64,000 bases of DNA from Mycolicibacterium frederiksbergense (GCF_012223425.1 NZ_CP038799.1:2294001-2358000), one strand, 5' to 3'; numbered from the stretch's first letter, positions 52,432-62,445 are shown. A program made the numbers and translations. Notes: generated by a model from the sequence alone, not told the origin.

Positions 52432-53219
52432 CCGCGATGCTGGCGGGAGCGTGGAACTTTCGCGATGTTGCCGAGTCCGCCGGCATCCGGCCCGGCCTGC
52501 TGTTCAGGTCCAGCGAACTGAGCCGCCTCACCGACGAGGGACAGGCCGCGCTGCTCGCACTCGGCATCAACGATGTCGCCGACCTGCGGTCGCGGCGCGA
52601 GCTCGAACGCCGCGGACCCGGCCAGGTGCCGGCGAGCATTTCCTTGCACCACTTGCCGTTCCACTTCGAGGATGACTCCGAGCAGGACGCGCCGCACGAG
52701 GCCACGTTCCAGCGGGTGATGTCGGAGTCCCCCGACGGTGAGGACGTCGCCGAGTCCGCCAAGCGGTACATGACCGAGGTGTACGAGGAGTTCCCGTCCC
52801 TGACCGGCGCGCAGGTGGCCGTGCGCCAGGTGATCTCGCTGCTGGCCGACGGCAGGCCGGTCATCGCGCACTGCTTCGCCGGCAAGGACCGCACCGGGTT
52901 CACCGTCGCCACCGTGCTCGAGGCCGTCGGCGTGCCGCGGGACGCGATCCTGACCGACTTCCTGCGCAGCAATGACGCCATCGACCCGCTGCGGATGAGC
53001 ATCATGGAATCGGTGAAGGCCCGCGCCGGCGAGGCACCCGAGGTGCTGACCTTCGCCGAGGCGCGGCTCACCGACGCCGTGCTCGGTGTTCGGGCGGAGT
53101 ACCTCGAGGCTGCCGGCCGCAAGGTCGACGAGCTCTATGGATCGGTCGGCGGTTTCCTGGAGGCCGCCGGGGTGACCGAGGCCGAGCTGGCCCGGCTGCG
53201 CACCCAACTCACCACCTGA
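52428..53219 (+). CDS. ptpB: Protein tyrosine/phosphoinositide phosphatase PtpB
   Basis: Phosphatase of 263 residues. The P-loop HCFAGKDRTG has Cys149 and Arg155 (C-x5-R), identical in pattern to MptpB. The general-acid region and a C-terminal helical lid are present. In pathogens PtpB is secreted and dephosphorylates host phosphoinositides; here a housekeeping or environmental role is likely. It overlaps fadE2 by 4 bases. Confidence 0.92.
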   Translation: MTAMLAGAWNFRDVAESAGIRPGLLFRSSELSRLTDEGQAALLALGINDVADLRSRRELERRGPGQVPASISLHHLPFHFEDDSEQDAPHEATFQRVMSESPDGEDVAESAKRYMTEVYEEFPSLTGAQVAVRQVISLLADGRPVIAHCFAGKDRTGFTVATVLEAVGVPRDAILTDFLRSNDAIDPLRMSIMESVKARAGEAPEVLTFAEARLTDAVLGVRAEYLEAAGRKVDELYGSVGGFLEAAGVTEAELARLRTQLTT

Positions 53220-53225
53220 TTTCTA

Positions 53226-53708
53226 CTAGCTGAGCAGGACGCCGACGACCCAGGTGACCGTGGCCAGCAGCGCGCCGGTCAGCTCCACACCGACCGACAG
53301 CGCCACACCCTTGAGTGCGTGCACCGTCGAGGCCCACGCCCGGGTGGTGTCACGTCGCATTGCCAGTTCGGCGGCGAACACCCCGAGCACGAATCCGATG
53401 AGCAGACCGATGACGGGGATGACGAAGAAGCCGACGATTCCGGCCACCCCACCGATCACCAGCACCGATGTTCGGACCTCGGCGCGGCGCATACGCTGGA
53501 CGGGCCAGGTGTACTTGATCACCTCGGCGATGACGAAGAACGCTGCCGCGATACCGAATGTCACCCAGGACGTGGTCGAACCCTCGACGTAGGCCCACAC
53601 CCCGATCGACGCCATCACCAGCAGGCCGCCGGGCAGGATCGGGATCACGATGCCGGCCAGCCCGACGGCGATGGCCAGCGCGACCAGGACGATCCCGAGG
53701 GTGCTCAC
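53226..53708 (-). CDS. DUF456 family membrane protein
   Basis: Protein of 160 residues with about five hydrophobic segments and the DUF456 pattern (AGIVIPILPGGLLV; GGVAGIVGFFVIPVIGLLIG). Function unknown. It converges on ptpB with a 6-base gap and lies downstream of the dehalogenase gene (16 bases), so it is the last gene of that operon. Confidence 0.83.
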   Translation of the reverse strand: MSTLGIVLVALAIAVGLAGIVIPILPGGLLVMASIGVWAYVEGSTTSWVTFGIAAAFFVIAEVIKYTWPVQRMRRAEVRTSVLVIGGVAGIVGFFVIPVIGLLIGFVLGVFAAELAMRRDTTRAWASTVHALKGVALSVGVELTGALLATVTWVVGVLLS

Positions 53709-53724
53709 CCCCTGAATCTACGGT

Positions 53725-54423
53725 CTACGCGCCGAGCTGTCGGGCCAGGTCGACGAAATCCTGCGCGACAAGCTCGAACTCACCGTCGGTGACTTCCGGC
53801 AGCCGACGGCCGGGGCCGTGCTCGAGCGGCCGCACGACGTAGCCGGTGCGCAGGCCACAGGCCCGCGCCGCCCGCAGATCGCTCGGGTGGGTGGCGACGA
53901 GCATGAGCTCCTCGGGTGCCACATCGAGCAGTCGGGCGCAGCCGAGATAGGCCTCGGGGTCGGGTTTGTAATGGCCGAACAGCTCGGCGGAGATCACACA
54001 GTCCCACGGCAATCCGGCGTTCTTGGCCATGTTCGTCAGCAGCGAGACGTTGCCGTTGGACAGCGTGGTGATGATGAAGCGCTGCTTCAGGCGGTGCAGA
54101 CCGGAGACCGAGTCCGACCAGGGAGGCAGCCGATGCCAGGCCCGGTTGAGGTCGTCGATCTCGGCCTCGCCGACCGGCACGCCGTCGAGCAGATCGACCA
54201 GGATCTCGCGGTGCAGATCATCGATACGCGTCCAGGGCAACGCACCCCGGCGCACCCGGTCCATGGCGGGGGCGTAGCCGGCCCGCCACGCATCGGCGAA
54301 GGACGCCCAATCCCGTTGCAGCCCATGGCGGGCTCCGAAGGATTGCAGTTCGGCGATGATGCCGGACCGCCAGTCCACCACGGTGCCGAACACGTCGAAC
54401 GCCAATGCGCGCGGGGCGTCCAC
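53725..54423 (-). CDS. Haloacid dehalogenase type II
   Basis: HAD hydrolase of 232 residues. The nucleophile motif FDVFGTVVDW near residue 9, TTLSNGN (motif II) and FGHYKPDPEAY (motif III Lys) identify the L-2-haloacid dehalogenase group. It hydrolyses short 2-halo acids such as chloroacetate or has a related phosphatase role. Adjacent to the quinone oxidoreductase gene (shared base at 54423). Confidence 0.86.
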   Translation of the reverse strand: MDAPRALAFDVFGTVVDWRSGIIAELQSFGARHGLQRDWASFADAWRAGYAPAMDRVRRGALPWTRIDDLHREILVDLLDGVPVGEAEIDDLNRAWHRLPPWSDSVSGLHRLKQRFIITTLSNGNVSLLTNMAKNAGLPWDCVISAELFGHYKPDPEAYLGCARLLDVAPEELMLVATHPSDLRAARACGLRTGYVVRPLEHGPGRRLPEVTDGEFELVAQDFVDLARQLGA

Positions 54424-55388
54424 TACGGCTCCAGGACGAGCTTGCCCCGGATCTTGCCCTCGGCCAGCGCCTGCAGGCCTGCGGCACCGTCGGCGAGCCG
54501 GTAGGTCACCGGCGCCGGCGGCCGCAGCCCGGCGGCGACCAGGTCGGCGAGGCCGGCGCCGACCTCGGCCTGCGCGGCCGGCGAATGCCGGAGGAACTCG
54601 CCCCAGCCGACACCGACCACACTGACGTTGCGCAGCAGCAGCCTGTTCACCTTGACCGTCGGAATGCCCTGTCCGGCAGCAAATCCGATGACCAACAGCC
54701 GCCCTTCGGGGGCCATCACCCGGATGGCGTCGTCGAACGCGTCACCACCGACCGGGTCGACGACCACGTCCACGCCGCGGCCACCGGTGGCATCGAGCAC
54801 CGCCTGCTTCCAGCCCTCGGTCAGCGGGAGCACCACATCGGCACCCACGCCGGCCACGAATTCCTGTGCGTCCGGGCGGTGCACCAGCGCCACCACCCGG
54901 GCGCCGAGCGCCTTGGCGATCTGGATGGCTGCCACCCCGATCCCGCCGGCCGAGCCGAGCACCAGCACCGTCTCCCCGGCCCGCAACGCCGCGCGGCGGT
55001 GCAGAGCGAAGTACATGGTGTAGTAGTTGCCCAGCAGCGCGGTCGCCGCCGCATCGTCGATACCGTCGGGGGTGGGCACCACACTCGACGGCGCGACCGC
55101 CACCCGCTCGGCGTAGCCACCGAGCATGGACATCGCCGAAACCCGCTGGCCGACGGTGAAACCCGAACCCTCCGGAGCCGACCGGACGGTGCCGGCAACC
55201 TCCATGCCCGGAGTGAACGGTGGCTCCAGCCGCAGCTGGTACTCACCGCGTAGCAACAGCAGATCGGGGAAGCAGACGCCGGACGCCCCGACGTCGATGA
55301 TCACCGAGTCCGCAGACTCGGGATCCTCGACTTCGATGTAAGCCAGTCCCTCGGTACCGGTCAGTGCCTGTGCGACAAGCGCTTTCAT
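54423..55388 (-). CDS. NADPH:quinone oxidoreductase (Rv0149-like)
   Basis: Zinc-free MDR protein of 321 residues with the quinone-reductase pattern: GVCFPDLLLLRGEYQ and the nucleotide-binding GSAGGIGVAAIQIAKALGA. No zinc-site Cys cluster. It corresponds in order to Rv0149. The start at ATG 55388 overlaps the upstream SDR by 4 bases, giving a coupled SDR-oxidoreductase pair. Confidence 0.88.
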   Translation of the reverse strand: MKALVAQALTGTEGLAYIEVEDPESADSVIIDVGASGVCFPDLLLLRGEYQLRLEPPFTPGMEVAGTVRSAPEGSGFTVGQRVSAMSMLGGYAERVAVAPSSVVPTPDGIDDAAATALLGNYYTMYFALHRRAALRAGETVLVLGSAGGIGVAAIQIAKALGARVVALVHRPDAQEFVAGVGADVVLPLTEGWKQAVLDATGGRGVDVVVDPVGGDAFDDAIRVMAPEGRLLVIGFAAGQGIPTVKVNRLLLRNVSVVGVGWGEFLRHSPAAQAEVGAGLADLVAAGLRPPAPVTYRLADGAAGLQALAEGKIRGKLVLEP

Positions 55389-56248
55389 CCGAGCTTGAAG
55401 CTGGCGGCCTGCGCTGCCGACAGGTCGGTGATCTCGCCCCACTTGCCGGCGATGTCGTCCACGGTCGGCACCTCGGTGAAGGTGACACCCTCGTTCTGGA
55501 ACAGAGCGGTGCGCTGCACCTTGCCGCCGCCGACGATGAACACCGAGTCGGTATCCGGCAGTTCCTCGGTCATCAGGTACGCGACCACGGGCGCAACGTA
55601 TTCCGGGGTCAGCTTCTCGAACACCTCGGGCGGCAGGATGTCCTGGGTCATGCGGGTCGCGGCGATCGGCGCGACCGCGTTGGTCTTGATGTTGTACTTG
55701 GCGCCTTCCTGGGCCAGCGTGTTGATCAATCCGACCAGGCCCAGCTTGGCGGCGCCGTAGTTGGCCTGCCCGAAGTTGCCGAACAGACCGCTGGTGGAGG
55801 TCGCGACGACGACGCGGCCGAAACTCTGCTCACGGAAGTGCGGCCACGCCGCCCGGATGACGTTGTACCCGCCGTAGAGGTGCACCTTGAGCACGGCATC
55901 CCACTGCTCGAAGGTCATCTTGTGGAATGTGCCGTCGCGCAGGATGCCCGCGTTGCTCACCACGCCGTCGACCTTGCCGAACTCATCGACCGCGGTCTTG
56001 ATGATGTTCTCCGCACCCTCGGGTTCGGCAACGCTGTCGTAGTTGGCGACGGCGCGACCACCGGCGGCCTTGATCTCCGCGACCACCTCGTCGGCCATGT
56101 TGTGTCCGGCGCCGGACCCGTCACGGGCACCGCCGAGGTCGTTGACGACGACGCTGGCACCCTCACGGGCCAGGGTCAGGGCGTACTCGCGGCCGAGGCC
56201 ACCGCCGGCTCCGGTGATGACGACAACGCGATCCTGCACTCCGGGCAT
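55385..56248 (-). CDS. MFE-type short-chain dehydrogenase (Rv0148-like)
   Basis: SDR of 287 residues resembling the dehydrogenase unit of peroxisomal multifunctional enzyme 2: TGAGGGLGREYAL at 12-24, NDLGG, SNAG, active site Ser151-Tyr164-Lys168 and an extended C-terminal part. Enzymes of this type oxidise 3-hydroxyacyl-CoA. In line with Rv0148 it lies between the aldehyde dehydrogenase and quinone oxidoreductase genes. Confidence 0.89.
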   Translation of the reverse strand: MPGVQDRVVVITGAGGGLGREYALTLAREGASVVVNDLGGARDGSGAGHNMADEVVAEIKAAGGRAVANYDSVAEPEGAENIIKTAVDEFGKVDGVVSNAGILRDGTFHKMTFEQWDAVLKVHLYGGYNVIRAAWPHFREQSFGRVVVATSTSGLFGNFGQANYGAAKLGLVGLINTLAQEGAKYNIKTNAVAPIAATRMTQDILPPEVFEKLTPEYVAPVVAYLMTEELPDTDSVFIVGGGKVQRTALFQNEGVTFTEVPTVDDIAGKWGEITDLSAAQAASFKLG

Positions 56249-56296
56249 TACATTCCTCTCGGTGTTGGGTCAGTTCTTGTGTGGTCGATCCCGCGC

Positions 56297-57700
56297 CTAG
56301 AACAGCCGCCGGGCCAGTTTCCACGCCTTCTCTGTATACGGCGGGTAGATCATCGCCCCCAAGTCGGGGCGGGTGGTCTTGGTCAGCACCGACTTGCGGT
56401 GGCTGAACTCCTCGAATCCGTACCGGCCGTGGTAGGCGCCCATCCCGGACGGGCCGACACCGCCGAACGGCAGCTTGGTGGTCGCGAAGTGGAAGATCAG
56501 GTGGTTGACCACCATGCCGCCGGCGGGCACCTCACGGATCACCCGCTCTCGGGTGGCCTTGCTCTTGGTGAACAGGTAGGCGGCCAGCGGCTTGGGCCGC
56601 GCGTTGACGAAAGCGATTGCCTCGTCCAGGTTCTGGACGGTGACGATCGGCAGAACCGGTCCGAAGATCTCATCGGTCATCAGTGGCTCGTCCAGCGACG
56701 GGTCGACCACGACGGTCGGCTCGAGCGCCAGCTCGGCGGCGTTCGTGCCGCCGCCGATCGCCACCTCGCCCTCGGTGGCGGCCACCGCCGCGGCGAGCCG
56801 GTCGAAGTGGCGCCGGTTCACGATGCGCTTGCCGCCGGTCGCGTCGGCCTCGAACACCTGCACCGCGGCCTTGACCTTGGCGACCAGTTCGTCACGCACC
56901 GCGGCGTCGACGAGCACGTAGTCCGGGGCGATGCAGATCTGACCCGAATTGATCAGCTTGGTCCAGGCGATCCGTTTGGCGGCGACGTCCAGGTCGGCGT
57001 CGGCGGCCACGATGACCGGGCTCTTGCCGCCCAGCTCCAGGGTCACCGGGGTCAGATGTGCGGCCGCGGCTTGATAGACCTTACGGCCGATCTCGGTGCC
57101 ACCGGTGAAACAGATCTTGTCGAAACCCTGGTCGATGAGCAGCTGGCTGACCGAGCCGTCACCCTCGATGACCGCGACGGCCTCGGGGTCCAGGTATCGC
57201 TGGACCAGCTCAGCCATCAACGCCGAGGACGCGGGCGCCAGCTCGGAGGGTTTGAGCGCAACGGTGTTACCGGCGGCGATGGCACCCACCGCGGGGCCCA
57301 GGGTCAGCGCGAACGGGAAGTTCCAGGCGCCGATGACGAGCACGGTGCCGAAGGGCTCGTACTCGACCCAGCCGCGGGCCGGCAGCTGGGACAGCTCCAG
57401 GAGGCGGTACCGGCGCTTGGCCCACTTGCCCAGATGTTTGGCGGCGTCGCGGGCCTCGGCGGCGGTGCTGGCGATATCGGCCAGCCACGCCTCGAACGGC
57501 TTGCGGCCCAGGTCCGATGCCAGCGCTGCGGCGATGGCGGACTCGTTGTCGACGACCATCCGTTCCAGCGCGCGGAGCTGCTGTTTACGCCATTCGATGT
57601 CGCGGGTGCGGCCGGTGGCGTAGGCCGCGCGGAGTCCGGCGACGACCGCCGGGATGTCCGTCACCGCTGGTGAAGTGGGTGCGTCTGCGTGCGTGGTCAT
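56297..57700 (-). CDS. Aldehyde dehydrogenase (family 3, Rv0147-like)
   Basis: Protein of 467 residues. Glu222 (LELGGKSP) and catalytic Cys256 (SGQICIAPD) are present with FTGGTEIG at about 198-205; lack of the long C-terminal part is typical of class 3 enzymes. The C-terminal hydrophobic end is consistent with membrane-associated fatty aldehyde oxidation. First gene of the ALDH-SDR-oxidoreductase operon, whose upstream region carries a palindromic motif at 57737-57750. Confidence 0.91.
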   Translation of the reverse strand: MTTHADAPTSPAVTDIPAVVAGLRAAYATGRTRDIEWRKQQLRALERMVVDNESAIAAALASDLGRKPFEAWLADIASTAAEARDAAKHLGKWAKRRYRLLELSQLPARGWVEYEPFGTVLVIGAWNFPFALTLGPAVGAIAAGNTVALKPSELAPASSALMAELVQRYLDPEAVAVIEGDGSVSQLLIDQGFDKICFTGGTEIGRKVYQAAAAHLTPVTLELGGKSPVIVAADADLDVAAKRIAWTKLINSGQICIAPDYVLVDAAVRDELVAKVKAAVQVFEADATGGKRIVNRRHFDRLAAAVAATEGEVAIGGGTNAAELALEPTVVVDPSLDEPLMTDEIFGPVLPIVTVQNLDEAIAFVNARPKPLAAYLFTKSKATRERVIREVPAGGMVVNHLIFHFATTKLPFGGVGPSGMGAYHGRYGFEEFSHRKSVLTKTTRPDLGAMIYPPYTEKAWKLARRLF

Positions 57701-57736
57701 CGGAGCGTCCTTCCAGACCGAGGAAATCTGATACTA

Positions 57737-57750
57737 ACCATCCGGTCGGT
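57737..57750. promoter_or_regulatory. Half-conserved palindrome before aldehyde dehydrogenase gene
   Basis: ACC-AT-CCGG-TC-GGT, centre CCGG, with the same outline as ACC-TA-CCGG-TT-GGT before yrbE1A (14963-14980). It lies 37 bases upstream of the ALDH start. A TetR-type regulator is the natural ligand; the TetR gene at 58771 is a candidate. Confidence 0.4.
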
Positions 57751-57776
57751 CGGTCCATAAGACCTAAATTCCGCTC

Positions 57777-58727
<951 letters not shown>

Positions 58728-58770
58728 CTACCGATAGTTAGATTATCTATCCGCCTGCGCCGGCAACCAG

Positions 58771-59406
58771 CTACTTCGAGAGCGTCCACAGCTTGTTAGC
58801 CATCAGCAGTTCCAGTTGCCCGACCACCGCGGCGGCTTCGTCGTGCGTCCCGACGTAACCGGCGTAGAAACCCATCCCCCACATCACCGCAACCAGCATC
58901 TCGACCAACGTTGCGACATCGGTATCGGTGGTCAGTTCGCCGCGCTCGATGGCATCGCTGACGGCCCACTGCACGAATGCCCGGGAGTTCGCGAGCGGGT
59001 CGTGCTCGTCCTGGCTGAGTTCGGGATGGCGCTGCGCCTCCAGCACCGAGGTCACCAGGAAGGCCGCGACCGAGCGGTCCTTGCTGTCGGCCTGCATCGC
59101 CACCGCGTAAAACGCCGACAGTCGCTTCAGCAGTGTCGGCTCGGCCTTGGCTTTCTCGACACCGGCCCGCACCACGACGGCGTTGGTGTGCTCGACCACT
59201 TCCCGATAGAGCAGGTGCTTGCTCTGGAAGTAGTGATTGATGGCCGGGCGGGTCAGATCCGAACGAACCGCGATGGCCTGGAATGTTGCTGCGTCGTAAC
59301 CGAGTTCGCTGAACACCTCCCGCGCGGCCTGCAGGATGCGCTCCCGGGTCTCCGCTGCCTTGGCGGCAGGCGGACGACCCGGACCTCTGCTGGCTATATG
59401 CGGCAC
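58771..59406 (-). CDS. TetR-family regulator (Rv0144-like)
   Basis: Regulator of about 211 residues. Following a Pro/Arg-rich lead (GRPPAAKAAETRERILQAA), the helix-turn-helix lies in TFQAIAVRSDLTRPAINHYF. The GTG at 59406 fits the family length; a longer frame to 59484 would cover an inverted repeat GGCACA-N7-TGTGCC (59402-59420). It sits near the ALDH operon and may control it. Confidence 0.87.
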   Translation of the reverse strand: MPHIASRGPGRPPAAKAAETRERILQAAREVFSELGYDAATFQAIAVRSDLTRPAINHYFQSKHLLYREVVEHTNAVVVRAGVEKAKAEPTLLKRLSAFYAVAMQADSKDRSVAAFLVTSVLEAQRHPELSQDEHDPLANSRAFVQWAVSDAIERGELTTDTDVATLVEMLVAVMWGMGFYAGYVGTHDEAAAVVGQLELLMANKLWTLSK

Positions 59407-59420
59407 AGTCAAATTGTGCC
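59402..59420. promoter_or_regulatory. Inverted repeat at TetR gene start
   Basis: GGCACA-N7-TGTGCC, perfect 6-bp arms, overlapping the assigned GTG start. Suitable as the autoregulatory site of the TetR protein. Confidence 0.4.
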
Positions 59421-59501
59421 ACAGATCACCTGCCCCACTACCGGAGGATGATTGCGAAGTCACACGAAATTGACCTTTCAGCAAACCGCCAGGACAAGGG
59501 T

Positions 59502-60473
59502 TCAGCGCACCCGGTGCGGGGTGAGGGCATTCGGCGGCAGCGACCCGAACCGGCCGGCGTTGAAGTCCTCCATCGCCTGTAACACCTCCGATTTGGAATT
59601 CATGACGAACGGCCCGTACTGCACCACCGGCTCGCGGATCGGGCGTCCGCCCAGCAGCAGCACTTCCAGCGCCGGCCGGTTGCCGTCCTGTCCGGAGTCC
59701 GCGGCGATCTCGATGCGGTCACCGGAGCCGAGCACGGCCAGCTGGCCCTGCTGGATCGGGCGACCCTGCGACCCCACGCTGCCCCGCCCGGACAGCACGT
59801 AGACCAATGCGTTGAACTGCCGATCCCAGGGCAGGTTCAGCCGCGCGCCGGGCTCGATGGTGGCATGGGCCAACGCGATCGGGGTGTGGGTCTGGCCCGG
59901 TCCGGCATGTTCACCGATGGAACCGGCGATGACGCGGACCAACGCGCCACCGTCGTCCGAGGACAGCAGCTCCACGGCACCGCCCTCGATGGATTGGTAG
60001 CGCGGAGCGGCGAACTTGTCCTTGCGCGGCAGGTTCACCCAGAGCTGGACGCCGTGGAACAGGCCACCGCTCTCGACGAGTTCGGCGGGTGGGGTCTCGA
60101 TGTGCAGGATGCCGGCACCCGCCGTCATCCATTGGGTGGCACCGTCGGTGATCAGACCACCGCCGCCGTGCGAGTCCTGGTGCGCGAAACGGCCGTCGAT
60201 CATGTAGGTGACGGTCTCGAAGCCACGGTGCGGATGCCAGTCGGTCCCGCGGGGTTCACCGGGCTGGTATTCGATCTCGCCCATCTGGTCCATGTGCACA
60301 AAGGGGTCGAGATCGGCGGCGCTGACGCCGGCGAAGGCGCGGACGACAGGGAACCCCTCGCCCTCGTAGCCGCGGGGGCCGGTGGTGATGGAGCGCACGC
60401 GGCGTTCGGTCTCGGCGGGCGAAGCCGCCGCGATGCGGGGCAGGGTGAGCGTATCGGCTGTGATGGCAGGCAT
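59502..60473 (-). CDS. Pirin-family protein
   Basis: Bicupin of 323 residues. The first cupin has the metal-binding set HPHRGFETVTY with later HIET, and Glu/His ligands are at the expected spacing; the C-terminal pirin_C domain follows. Bacterial pirins act as quercetinases or redox-linked regulators. A palindrome CGGAC-TGTG-GTCCG lies just upstream. Confidence 0.89.
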   Translation of the reverse strand: MPAITADTLTLPRIAAASPAETERRVRSITTGPRGYEGEGFPVVRAFAGVSAADLDPFVHMDQMGEIEYQPGEPRGTDWHPHRGFETVTYMIDGRFAHQDSHGGGGLITDGATQWMTAGAGILHIETPPAELVESGGLFHGVQLWVNLPRKDKFAAPRYQSIEGGAVELLSSDDGGALVRVIAGSIGEHAGPGQTHTPIALAHATIEPGARLNLPWDRQFNALVYVLSGRGSVGSQGRPIQQGQLAVLGSGDRIEIAADSGQDGNRPALEVLLLGGRPIREPVVQYGPFVMNSKSEVLQAMEDFNAGRFGSLPPNALTPHRVR

Positions 60474-60485
60474 GTTCAGAGTAAC

Positions 60486-60499
60486 CGGACTGTGGTCCG
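60486..60499. promoter_or_regulatory. Palindrome before pirin gene
   Basis: CGGAC-TGTG-GTCCG with perfect 5-bp arms, 12 bases upstream of the pirin start and in its probable promoter. Ligand unknown. Confidence 0.35.
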
Positions 60500-60596
60500 A
60501 TTCATTCCTGGCGCGTCGCAGGTTTGGATTTTGACGGTTTTGGAAATTCTCCCCAAGCGATAACGCATAAGCATCACCTCAAGGATGGGAACTACC

Positions 60597-60752
60597 ATGA
60601 TTGTGCTCGGCATCGTGCTCCTGCTGATCGGATACTTCACCAGCCTCTCGATCCTCTACACGATCGGCGCGATTCTCGTCGTCGTCGGCGTCGTGTTGTG
60701 GATCCTGGGCGCCGTCGGCCGTCCGGTCGGTGGTCGAAAAGTCTGGTTCTAG
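60597..60752 (+). CDS. DUF6131-like small membrane protein
   Basis: Protein of 51 residues: MIVLGIVLLLIGYFTSL start, two hydrophobic helices and a GGRKVWF end. This is the pattern of a widespread actinobacterial small membrane protein (DUF6131). It is preceded by AAGGAT and GGGA sequences, and a strong hairpin follows. Function unknown. Confidence 0.8.
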   Translation: MIVLGIVLLLIGYFTSLSILYTIGAILVVVGVVLWILGAVGRPVGGRKVWF

Positions 60753-60758
60753 CCCGCT

Positions 60759-62438
60759 TTACCCCAACACGGCAAGTGCCGCGGACCTGGCGTCCGCGGC
60801 ACTTGCCGTCTGCACCACCGACTGCGCCGCGGCACGGCATCGCTCCAGCGTGACTCCGGCCAGCGCGGCGCCCACTCCGGGCACCGCCGTGGCGGCCGCC
60901 GACAATGACGTCACGCCCATCCCCACCAGCACGCAGGCCAATAGCGGGTCCGCGGCCGCCTCACCGCACACACCCACCGGCTTCCCCACGGCCGCACCGG
61001 CCTTGGCGGTCATCGCGACCAAGGTCAGCACGCCGGGCTGCCACGGATCGGTCAGGGTGGCCAGTTCGGCCGACATCCGGTCAGCGGCCATCGTGTACTG
61101 CGCCAGATCGTTGGTGCCGATCGACAAGAAGTCGACATGCTCGAGGATGCGGTCGGCCAGCAGTGCCGCCGCCGGAATCTCGATCATCACACCAGGCGTC
61201 AGCCCGAAGGAGCGCGCTTGGGCGGCAAAGTTTTTCGCTTCATCTCCGGTGGCGATCATCGGCGCCATCACCCAGGGATCGCTGCCGGTGGCCTGTGCCG
61301 CCGCGGCGATCGATTCGAGCTGACGGGTGAGCAGTCCCGGGTTCCCGAACGAGATACGAACGCCGCGCACCCCCAGTGCCGGGTTGGCCTCATCGGTGTG
61401 CCCGGCGAATTTCAGCGGTTTGTCCGAACCGGCGTCCAGGGTGCGGATGACGACCTTGCGGCCCTCGAATGCGGTCAGCACCTCACCGTAGATGCGCGCC
61501 TGCTCGTCCACCGTCGGCTCGGTGTCGCGGTTCAGGAAACACAGCTCGGTCCGGAAGAGCCCGACGCCTTCGGCCGGAGTCTGACTCGCCGCGCGGGCCG
61601 CCGCACCATCCTGGACATTCGCCAGTACCGCCACCGCATGCCCGTCGGCGGTGGCGCCGGGTCCGGTCCATTGCGCGATGCGCGCGGCGTCCTCGCGTGC
61701 TTTCCCGACGGCGTGCTGTGCCTGCTCGGCATCCGGGGACACCGTCACCGTGCCGAGGGCACCGTTGACCATCACCTTCACACCGGCCGGCACCGCGTCC
61801 AGCCCGGCCACCGCCACCACGCACGGAATGCCGAGCTGGCGGGCGATGATCGCGGTGTGGCTCGTCGGGCCGCCGAGGGTGGTGGCCAGCGCCACCACCA
61901 GGGTCGGGTCCAGGCCGGCGGTGTCGGCGGGCGCGAGGTCCTCCGCGCACAGCACCGAGGGGACATCCGGCACCGGAACCCCGGGTTCGGGTAGCCCGGC
62001 CAGCTGGGCGAGCACCCGGTCGCGGACGTCACGCAGGTCCGTCACCCGTTCGGCCATCAGGTCGCCGGCCTTCGACAGCGCATCAGAGATCTTGGCGATG
62101 GACCCTCCCACCGCATGATGAGCCGGGCTGCCTGCCTTGATCCGCTTTTCCGCGTCCAGGAGCCAGGCCCGGTCCTGGGCCAGCGCGGCGGTGGTGGCCA
62201 GCACCTCCGACGCCACCCCGGTCGCGTGTGCCGCCCGATCGCGCAGCCGCTCGGCGACCGCCGCCGCCGCGGCTTTGAGCCGGTCCACCTCGCCCGGCCG
62301 GTCCGCCTCGGGCACATCGGCGGCGGACACCGGGGCAGTCGGTCGCGCTCCCGGCCGGATCACCGGGGCGTAGGCAACCCCGGCCACCACCGGAACGCCG
62401 GTCAGAACCTGTGTCTCAGTCACGGATGAAGTGCTCAT
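60759..62438 (-). CDS. ptsI: PTS enzyme I (phosphoenolpyruvate-protein phosphotransferase)
   Basis: Enzyme I of 559 residues. The phospho-accepting His194 is in GGPTSHTAIIARQ; the PEP-binding region includes GVGLFRTELCFLNRD, and the C-terminal catalytic Cys lies in VGVCGEAAADP. It transfers phosphate from PEP to HPr. No ribosome site precedes the ATG, and the promoter predicted at 62446-62473 would give a leaderless mRNA. It is divergent from fruR-fruK. Confidence 0.94.
   Translation of the reverse strand: MSTSSVTETQVLTGVPVVAGVAYAPVIRPGARPTAPVSAADVPEADRPGEVDRLKAAAAAVAERLRDRAAHATGVASEVLATTAALAQDRAWLLDAEKRIKAGSPAHHAVGGSIAKISDALSKAGDLMAERVTDLRDVRDRVLAQLAGLPEPGVPVPDVPSVLCAEDLAPADTAGLDPTLVVALATTLGGPTSHTAIIARQLGIPCVVAVAGLDAVPAGVKVMVNGALGTVTVSPDAEQAQHAVGKAREDAARIAQWTGPGATADGHAVAVLANVQDGAAARAASQTPAEGVGLFRTELCFLNRDTEPTVDEQARIYGEVLTAFEGRKVVIRTLDAGSDKPLKFAGHTDEANPALGVRGVRISFGNPGLLTRQLESIAAAAQATGSDPWVMAPMIATGDEAKNFAAQARSFGLTPGVMIEIPAAALLADRILEHVDFLSIGTNDLAQYTMAADRMSAELATLTDPWQPGVLTLVAMTAKAGAAVGKPVGVCGEAAADPLLACVLVGMGVTSLSAAATAVPGVGAALAGVTLERCRAAAQSVVQTASAADARSAALAVLG
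60771..60807. terminator. Perfect 16-bp hairpin in the 3' end of ptsI
   Basis: Arms GGCAAGTGCCGCGGAC and GTCCGCGGCACTTGCC with a 5-base loop. It begins 19 bases after the stop of the convergent DUF6131 gene and lies inside the last 16 codons of ptsI, so it can serve as a shared bidirectional terminator while being coding for one gene. Confidence 0.75.
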
Positions 62439-62445
62439 GTGATTC

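Noticed and set aside
55364-57673. 769-codon plus-strand open frame
   Set aside because: It lies entirely opposite the well-conserved SDR and aldehyde dehydrogenase genes. Its Gly/Arg/His/Asp-rich translation is typical of antisense frames in high-GC DNA.
60520-60596. Alternative sigma (SigF-type) promoter before the 51-residue gene
   Set aside because: A GGTTTT block is present but no GGGTA-type -10 at proper spacing; the evidence is too weak to claim.
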